A stretch of 64,000 nucleotides of DNA from JALYTY01 sp964546935 (lineage in GTDB: Bacteria > Vulcanimicrobiota > Vulcanimicrobiia > Vulcanimicrobiales > Vulcanimicrobiaceae): positions 28,413-92,412 of the forward strand of contig CAZJLJ010000003.1 in assembly GCA_964546935.1 (NCBI GenBank), given 5' to 3'. Positions within the stretch are counted from its first letter, which is position 1, and each line of letters starts with the position of its first letter. A model generated the notes under the pieces. That model saw only the letters and a program-made list of their open reading frames with translations. It was not told the origin of the DNA and ran no database searches. Position numbers and translations under genes: made by a program. This document shows positions 59,796-64,000 of the stretch, piece after piece.

Positions 59796-60675
59796 CACGT
59801 TACTTTCGGACATCGGTATTGCCGACGTACTGGACATTATCGCGACCAGCGTGTTGATCTACTACGTACTGTTGCTCATCCGCGGCACGCGTGCGGTACA
59901 GATCCTTACCGGCGTTATGGTGCTGATCGGATTGCTGGGCGTAGCAAACCTGTTGCATCTCTATTTGCTCGGCACGATCTTGCAGTTGCTCGTCCTTGGT
60001 GCGGCCGTAACTCTTCCAATCGTGTTTCAACCGGAGCTTCGCCGGGCGCTAGAACAAATCGGCCGCGGCGGCTTGCTTCACATCGGTGAAGATAATGTCG
60101 ATTGGACGCGTCCTGAAGACGGTTCGATTGCAGTACTGGCGCGCGCCGCGTTTCTGCTCTCGCGTAACAAGCTCGGCGGACTGATCGTCATCGAACAACA
60201 AAGCGGTTTGAAAGAGTTCGTGGAGAGCGGCACGATTTTGAATGCCAATCTTTCCGCTGAACTTTTACTTGCGATCTTCATGCCTCGTTCGCCGTTGCAC
60301 GACGGCGCCGTTATCGTTCGCGAAAACGTCATCGAAGCTGCGGGCTGCTTTTTGCCGCTTGCGGAACAATCACTAACGGAGCGGCGCGTCGGCACGCGTC
60401 ACCGTGCTGCGCTGGGATTGACGGAGCAAACCGATGCGGTGGTGATGGTGATCTCGGAAGAAACGGGCACCATTAGCATTGCGCGTGAGGGTAAGCTCTC
60501 CCGGCCGGTGGAAGAAGAAGCGCGGCTCGTAAAGGTCTTACTTGCGGTAACGCGCCCGCCGCGCAGCCATCGCCGGCGTGCCAACGACATCGTCTCACAT
60601 TTGCGCGCACGCCTTGCACCCCATCGCGACGAAGGAAACCTCCGTGCAGATCATCCGAAAGAACTTCGGACTTAA
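59782..60675 (+). CDS. cdaA: membrane diadenylate cyclase CdaA (DisA_N domain)
   Basis: A 297-residue enzyme that makes c-di-AMP from two ATP. Three N-terminal helices (about 17-34, 38-57 and 61-80) are followed by the DAC domain with the catalytic DGA motif in PLHDGAVIV (174-176) and RHR in GTRHRAALG (206-208). The C-terminus ends in a basic, non-conserved tail. It starts at a GTG inside the previous gene and overlaps cdaR by 32 bp. This is the housekeeping synthase in many firmicutes; here it is in a diderm. Confidence 0.95.
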   Translation: MSLINTLLSDIGIADVLDIIATSVLIYYVLLLIRGTRAVQILTGVMVLIGLLGVANLLHLYLLGTILQLLVLGAAVTLPIVFQPELRRALEQIGRGGLLHIGEDNVDWTRPEDGSIAVLARAAFLLSRNKLGGLIVIEQQSGLKEFVESGTILNANLSAELLLAIFMPRSPLHDGAVIVRENVIEAAGCFLPLAEQSLTERRVGTRHRAALGLTEQTDAVVMVISEETGTISIAREGKLSRPVEEEARLVKVLLAVTRPPRSHRRRANDIVSHLRARLAPHRDEGNLRADHPKELRT

Positions 60676-61318
60676 AGTTCTCTCGCTCGCGATTGCAATC
60701 GTCGGCTGGGCGTATTTCCGTTTCGCAAGCAATCCGGTCATTGCAGCCCGTTTCGACCAGCAGATCTCGGTGCCGATAACGGCCGCGAATCTGCCGGTCG
60801 GCTATATCGCGCATTTGACGGATAAAGAAGCCGTCGTTACCGTAGCGACGCGACGCGGTGAAGCGCCCATCAAACCGGATGAAGTCAAAGCTGTGCTCGA
60901 TCTTTCGAACAAGATGTCCGGCGTGTACAACGTTCCGGTAGAGCTCGTCGCGCCGCACATCGTCGTGCAGAGTCTTACCCCGGCATCGGTAAGTCTTACG
61001 ATTGAGAAAATCGAGGAGCGCGCGTATCCGCTGGCATTTCACTATGCCGGCAATCCGCAAAGCGCGGTGGTTGTAGGCGATTCCCGTTCGACGCCGGAGA
61101 GTACGACGGTGCACGGGCCTACGAGCCTCGTTTCGCAGGTTGCCTCAGTCCGCGTAGACGTTCCGCTGCCGGCTACCCCGCAGGCCTACGATGCTATGGT
61201 ACGTCCGGTCCCGGTTAACTCACTTGGGCAGGAGATTGCGGGGCTCGAGGTCGCACCGGACCTAGTGCGGGTTCAAATACATTTCGTTGCGGGAACTGGA
61301 GCAAAAACAAAACCGTGA
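60644..61318 (+). CDS. cdaR: CdaA regulator CdaR (YbbR-domain protein)
   Basis: A 224-residue protein with a short cytosolic start, one transmembrane helix (LKVLSLAIAIVGWAYFRF, about 9-26) and two or three YbbR repeats outside the membrane (VPITAANLPVGYIAHLTDKE, then VVGDSRSTPESTTVHGPTSL). The GTG start (VQIIRKNFGLK) has AAGGAA about 7 bases upstream. CdaR binds CdaA and adjusts its activity. It lies between cdaA and glmM, the standard order, and overlaps glmM by GTGA. Confidence 0.92.
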   Translation: MQIIRKNFGLKVLSLAIAIVGWAYFRFASNPVIAARFDQQISVPITAANLPVGYIAHLTDKEAVVTVATRRGEAPIKPDEVKAVLDLSNKMSGVYNVPVELVAPHIVVQSLTPASVSLTIEKIEERAYPLAFHYAGNPQSAVVVGDSRSTPESTTVHGPTSLVSQVASVRVDVPLPATPQAYDAMVRPVPVNSLGQEIAGLEVAPDLVRVQIHFVAGTGAKTKP

Positions 61319-62667
61319 GCCGGCTTTTCGGGACCGATGGCGTGCGCGGCGTTGCAAACGCCGATCTAACGCCGGAACTTGCGTTCAAAATTGGCCGCGC
61401 GGGTGCGACAGTGCTGGCGCATACGAGCGATCGCCATCGTCCGATTATCGTCGGCCGGGATACGCGACTCTCCGGAACGATGCTTGAAGCAGCAATCGTC
61501 GCCGGCGTTACGTCGGTCGGACGCGACGTCGTCTCGGTCGGCATCGTCCCGACGCCCGCGGTAGCGCGCGTCACCGTTGCGGAAAACGCCGCGGCCGGCG
61601 TGATGATCAGCGCCTCGCATAATCCCATTGCCGACAACGGCATCAAGTTCTTTGGGCCCGACGGTTTCAAACTCTCCGACGAAATCGAAACAGAAATAGA
61701 ATCGCTGCTCGAGAGCACGGATCTCCCGCGTCCGATCGGAACCGACATCGGTGTAGCGCGCCTTGCGCAGAATCTCGCGAAACATTACTACGACGAGCTT
61801 TATAGCACCGGCGTCGATCTCTCGAGCTTGCACATCGTCGTTGACGGTGCGTTCGGTGCAGCTTATGCAATCGCTCCGTACGCTTTGCGCAAAATGGGCG
61901 CGATCGTCACCGAGATCAACTGCGAAAATGACGGCTCACGCATCAACGTGAACTGTGGTGCGACGCACCTTGCGCCGCTGCAAAATGCGGTAAAACAATT
62001 AATTGCCGACGGCGAACAACATGTGATCGGCGTTGCATTCGACGGCGATGCCGATCGCGCGTTGTTTGTCGATGAAACGGGTGAAATCGTTTCAGGCGAT
62101 CACGTGATGTTCGCCGTCGGTCGCTATTTGCACGAACGCGGAGAGCTTGCCGGCGACACGATCGTCGGCACGGTGATGAGCAACATCGGCTTCGAACGCG
62201 CACTCCAGAAGCACGGTATACGGCTGTTGCGGGCCGCGGTGGGTGACCGGTACGTTTTGGAACAAATGCGCGCCGGCGGTTTCACGTTGGGCGGCGAGCA
62301 ATCCGGCCATATCATCGATCTGCGGCGGAACACGACCGGCGACGGTCCGATGACCGCGATGAACCTCTTCGGCATCATCAGCCAAAGCAAAACGCGCTTG
62401 CACGATCTCGTTAGCGAAGTCGTTGTCGCGCCGCAGATTCTGTTGAACGTTAGAACGCTACGCAAAGACGTACTTCAATCGGATGCTATCCGCCAAGCAA
62501 TTGCCCAAGCCGAAGGGGTTTTGAACGGCTCGGGTCGCCTGCTGATCCGCCCCTCTGGGACTGAGCCTCTAATCCGGGTCATGGCAGAAGGCGACGACCG
62601 CGAACAGATCGAGCGGGTGGCTTCGGAGCTGGCCGGCGAGATCGAGGCCGCGGCGCGAGCTTTGTAA
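61315..62667 (+). CDS. glmM: phosphoglucosamine mutase
   Basis: A 450-residue enzyme converting glucosamine-6-phosphate to glucosamine-1-phosphate for peptidoglycan synthesis. The catalytic serine is Ser101 in GVMISASHNP, the metal-binding loop is FDGDADRALFVDE, and the substrate loop is GGEQSGHI. The phosphate-binding motif IRPSGTEPLIRVM closes the C-terminus. It begins in a GTGA overlap with cdaR. GlmM is known to bind and inhibit CdaA in firmicutes, so the three genes form the classical c-di-AMP module. Confidence 0.97.
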   Translation: MSRLFGTDGVRGVANADLTPELAFKIGRAGATVLAHTSDRHRPIIVGRDTRLSGTMLEAAIVAGVTSVGRDVVSVGIVPTPAVARVTVAENAAAGVMISASHNPIADNGIKFFGPDGFKLSDEIETEIESLLESTDLPRPIGTDIGVARLAQNLAKHYYDELYSTGVDLSSLHIVVDGAFGAAYAIAPYALRKMGAIVTEINCENDGSRINVNCGATHLAPLQNAVKQLIADGEQHVIGVAFDGDADRALFVDETGEIVSGDHVMFAVGRYLHERGELAGDTIVGTVMSNIGFERALQKHGIRLLRAAVGDRYVLEQMRAGGFTLGGEQSGHIIDLRRNTTGDGPMTAMNLFGIISQSKTRLHDLVSEVVVAPQILLNVRTLRKDVLQSDAIRQAIAQAEGVLNGSGRLLIRPSGTEPLIRVMAEGDDREQIERVASELAGEIEAAARAL

Positions 62668-62726
62668 AGTTACCGTTCAAGCAAGAGAGGAAAATGGGAC
62701 TATGGTGTACCATATGGCCCATTAAC

Positions 62727-62749
62727 GCCGTGGAGCTATTTTCCACGGC
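62727..62749 (+). other. hairpin downstream of glmM and before the riboswitch
   Basis: GCCGTGGA (62727-62734) pairs perfectly with TCCACGGC (62742-62749) across a 7-base loop. A second short palindrome, TATGGT-GT-ACCATA (62701-62714), lies just upstream. Neither has a following T-run, so a classical terminator is not supported. They may separate the glmM transcript from the riboswitch leader. Confidence 0.4.
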
Positions 62750-62760
62750 ATGTACGCCTG

Positions 62761-62886
62761 CACAAGATCACTGAATCGGGACTGGCGCCCGAGCGGGGGA
62801 CTTCCTTGGGTAGGGGTGAATGGACCGGTCGGTCCTAGGGCGATCTTTCCCGTCCGAACCCGTCAACTAACCTCGCAAGTGTTGTG
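62761..62886 (+). promoter_or_regulatory. cyclic di-AMP riboswitch (ydaO/yuaA class)
   Basis: The leader contains the conserved blocks of this RNA class in order: CTGAATC (62771-62777), GCGGGGGAC (62793-62801), TGGGTAGGGGTGAAT (62807-62821), a variable GGACCGGTCGGTCC stem, TAGGGC, then CGTCCGAACCCGTCAACTAA (62851-62870) and CCTCGCAAG. P1 could be CACAA (62761-62765) with TTGTG (62882-62886). Downstream, CGCAAG (62874-62879) pairs with CTTGCG (62903-62908), which includes the TTG start of the hydrolase gene and loops out its AGGAG. This suggests translational control; the direction is not proven, although the class is usually an off-switch. Confidence 0.93.
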
Positions 62887-62903
62887 GAAGAGGAGTTTTT
62901 TTC

Positions 62904-63530
62904 TTGCGTCAAGCGTTAGCTGCCGGGGCATTTGCCCTGTTGCTCTGCACTTCTATGAGTGTTGCCAGAGCAGACGAGAAGATCGTCGCACCAGCTAATT
63001 CCACCCAAGCCGTCGCCACGACCGATACCCCCGTCGAAAGCCCCGACGTGGAAGCGTGGACGGCACACCTGATCGTTAATAGCCGGCCTGATCTGCCGCG
63101 TCACGGCAAGGCCAGTGAAATTGGCCGCTTTGCCGGTGGCGTTCTCGCCCGCACCACCAAGATTGCCCGACAACTCACCCGGAGCGCGCTGCGGTTCCTC
63201 GGAACCCCGTACGTCTTCGGCGGCACGTCGACGACGGGCTTCGACTGCTCGGGTTACGTTCAGCACGTCTTCGCCATGCTCGGCATCACGGTGCCGCGCA
63301 CCGCTGACGCGCAATACGATGCCGGGCACCGCATCGTCGGCGCGATGAAGCCGGGCGACCTTGTGTTCTTCACGACGTACGCTCCCGGTGTCTCGCACGT
63401 GGGTATCTACCTCGGCAATGGTCAGTTCGTCCACGCGAGCTCGAGCCACGGCGTGATGGTCTCGCATCTCAGCGATTCGTATTGGGCGGCGCGCTACGTC
63501 GGCGCGAAGCGGCTGATCGCGGCGCGATAG
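62904..63530 (+). CDS. NlpC/P60-family peptidoglycan hydrolase
   Basis: A 208-residue exported hydrolase. Start is a TTG with GAGGAG 8 bases upstream. A signal peptide (LAAGAFALLLCTSMSVARA) and a linker precede the NlpC/P60 domain, with catalytic Cys115 in TTGFDCSGYVQHVF, His165 in GVSHVGIYLG and His177 in QFVHASSSHG. It should cut peptide bonds in cell-wall stem peptides. Riboswitch-controlled NlpC/P60 genes are well known targets of c-di-AMP, and this one lies right beside the synthase operon. Confidence 0.94.
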   Translation: MRQALAAGAFALLLCTSMSVARADEKIVAPANSTQAVATTDTPVESPDVEAWTAHLIVNSRPDLPRHGKASEIGRFAGGVLARTTKIARQLTRSALRFLGTPYVFGGTSTTGFDCSGYVQHVFAMLGITVPRTADAQYDAGHRIVGAMKPGDLVFFTTYAPGVSHVGIYLGNGQFVHASSSHGVMVSHLSDSYWAARYVGAKRLIAAR

Positions 63531-63916
63531 CTACCCCGTCCGAGCGCGTAAGCGCTGAATCCAAGATTGCCTCGCTCGCTTATCTGGTCTGGCCGGTAGC
63601 GGTCTACGATCGCATCGCTCCAAGGCCGGAAGCGTCAAGCTGGTATCGCTTTCATCTCCGGCAAGCGCTATGGTTCGGCAATATCGCCGCGACCGTAGCG
63701 CTGCTGGCGTTTCTGTGGCCTCTACTGTTGAGTTTCGTCGTATCAAGCGTTGTTGCTACGATCTGGATTTACGCCTTCGCGATGTTGCTTGACATTGCGC
63801 TCTTCGTCTTATGGCTGATAACCGCAATGCGCTATAGTCAGCGAGCAGGCCGCGGCGAACTCTTTGACGTCCCGTGGATCTCTCGTGTAACAGGGAAGCC
63901 GTCCCAAAAATCGTAA
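63482..63916 (+). CDS. DUF4870-like membrane protein
   Basis: About 144 residues from a TTG at 63482; the 3' end of the hydrolase gene overlaps it by 49 bp in another frame, and no later start in the same frame precedes the core. The pattern KIASLAYLVWPVAVYDRIAP and YRFHLRQALWFGNIAATVA, with about three helices and an Arg/Gln-rich short loop, fits DUF4870-like proteins. Role unknown. Start uncertain. Confidence 0.65.
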   Translation: MGGALRRREAADRGAIATPSERVSAESKIASLAYLVWPVAVYDRIAPRPEASSWYRFHLRQALWFGNIAATVALLAFLWPLLLSFVVSSVVATIWIYAFAMLLDIALFVLWLITAMRYSQRAGRGELFDVPWISRVTGKPSQKS

Positions 63917-64000
63917 TCTGCGTGGTCGCTTCCAAACGCGACGCTCGTAATGGGGTCCACGCCGGACGCGTGGACAGAACGGAAGCGCAGGATGCGCGTA
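63917..64000 (+). other. right-hand edge, no gene seen
   Basis: The last 84 bp hold no credible gene start. TCCACGC (63956-63962) and GCGTGGA (63968-63974) form a perfect 7-bp hairpin with a 5-base loop; no T-run follows, so it is not a standard terminator. Confidence 0.4.

Noticed and set aside
62727..62749. Intrinsic terminator of glmM
   Set aside because: The stem is perfect but no T-run follows, so it is reported only as a hairpin.
63956..63974. Terminator at the right edge
   Set aside because: The 7-bp hairpin has no T-run on either strand and the following sequence is cut by the window end.
1..64000. tRNA, rRNA, CRISPR array, insertion sequence or prophage
   Set aside because: Both strands were read for cloverleaf ends, rRNA blocks, regularly spaced repeats, and transposase or integrase motifs; none was seen. 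Short or diverged elements could be missed without a search tool.

Overview
The window reads as one contiguous piece of a bacterial chromosome with moderately high GC, dense genes and no mobile elements. It comes from a diderm (outer-membrane) organism: there is an RND-type outer-membrane efflux lipoprotein, a type IV pilus secretin and several exported proteins. Features shared with Gram-positives and Actinobacteria are mixed in: a cdaA-cdaR-glmM c-di-AMP operon with a ydaO-type riboswitch, ThyX, a fused SpoIIE phosphatase and a SigB/SigF-like sigma factor. This combination fits a deep-branching diderm lineage such as Candidatus Eremiobacterota (WPS-2). That assignment is inferred from gene content only and is not proven. 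Very many gene pairs overlap by ATGA, GTGA, TAATG or TAGTG, so translational coupling is pervasive.

Layout. 1-6651: end of an efflux operon, MgtC-like protein, DUF1254 protein, a CarH/LitR-like MerR regulator, a formylglycine-generating enzyme and an MntP/YtaF-like membrane protein. 6652-15703: diguanylate cyclase, then a dnaE-hisD-HAD-ftsQ operon, an epoxide hydrolase and a small exported protein. 15720-24676: signalling block with a chemoreceptor, a PAS-GAF-SpoIIE-HATPase protein, an amine oxidase, a 2H phosphoesterase, a STAS protein and an OmpR/histidine kinase pair. 24661-28578: Spy/CpxP-like exported protein preceded by a tandem duplication of its own signal-peptide start, then ECF sigma factor, anti-sigma factor and ABC transporter. 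29390-32569: ftsA-ftsZ-thyX. 32904-33246: a decayed higA-type antitoxin.

34073-44579 is a 13-gene type IV pilus operon (pilB, pilT, pilC, sigma factor, prepilin, ccdA-like, TPR protein, prepilin peptidase, pilM, pilN, pilO, pilP, pilQ) with a sigma factor and a thiol-redox membrane protein embedded in it. 46714-49805 is a BlaI/M56 regulatory system with a clear promoter and two operators. Its sensor has a repeat domain where BlaR1 has a penicillin-binding domain, and the next gene encodes a secreted protein with the same 29-residue repeats. 50482-55631: aroC-aroK-aroB-priA. 55653-59207: DsbA-like protein, ThrE-like exporter, rpsT and rsgA.

59250-63916 is the c-di-AMP region: an unknown gene, cdaA, cdaR and glmM, then a c-di-AMP riboswitch and the NlpC/P60 hydrolase it should control. 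The messenger's synthase, its substrate-pathway enzyme, its sensor RNA and a cell-wall target therefore lie in one 4-kb stretch. No tRNA, rRNA, CRISPR array, transposase or prophage gene was recognised.
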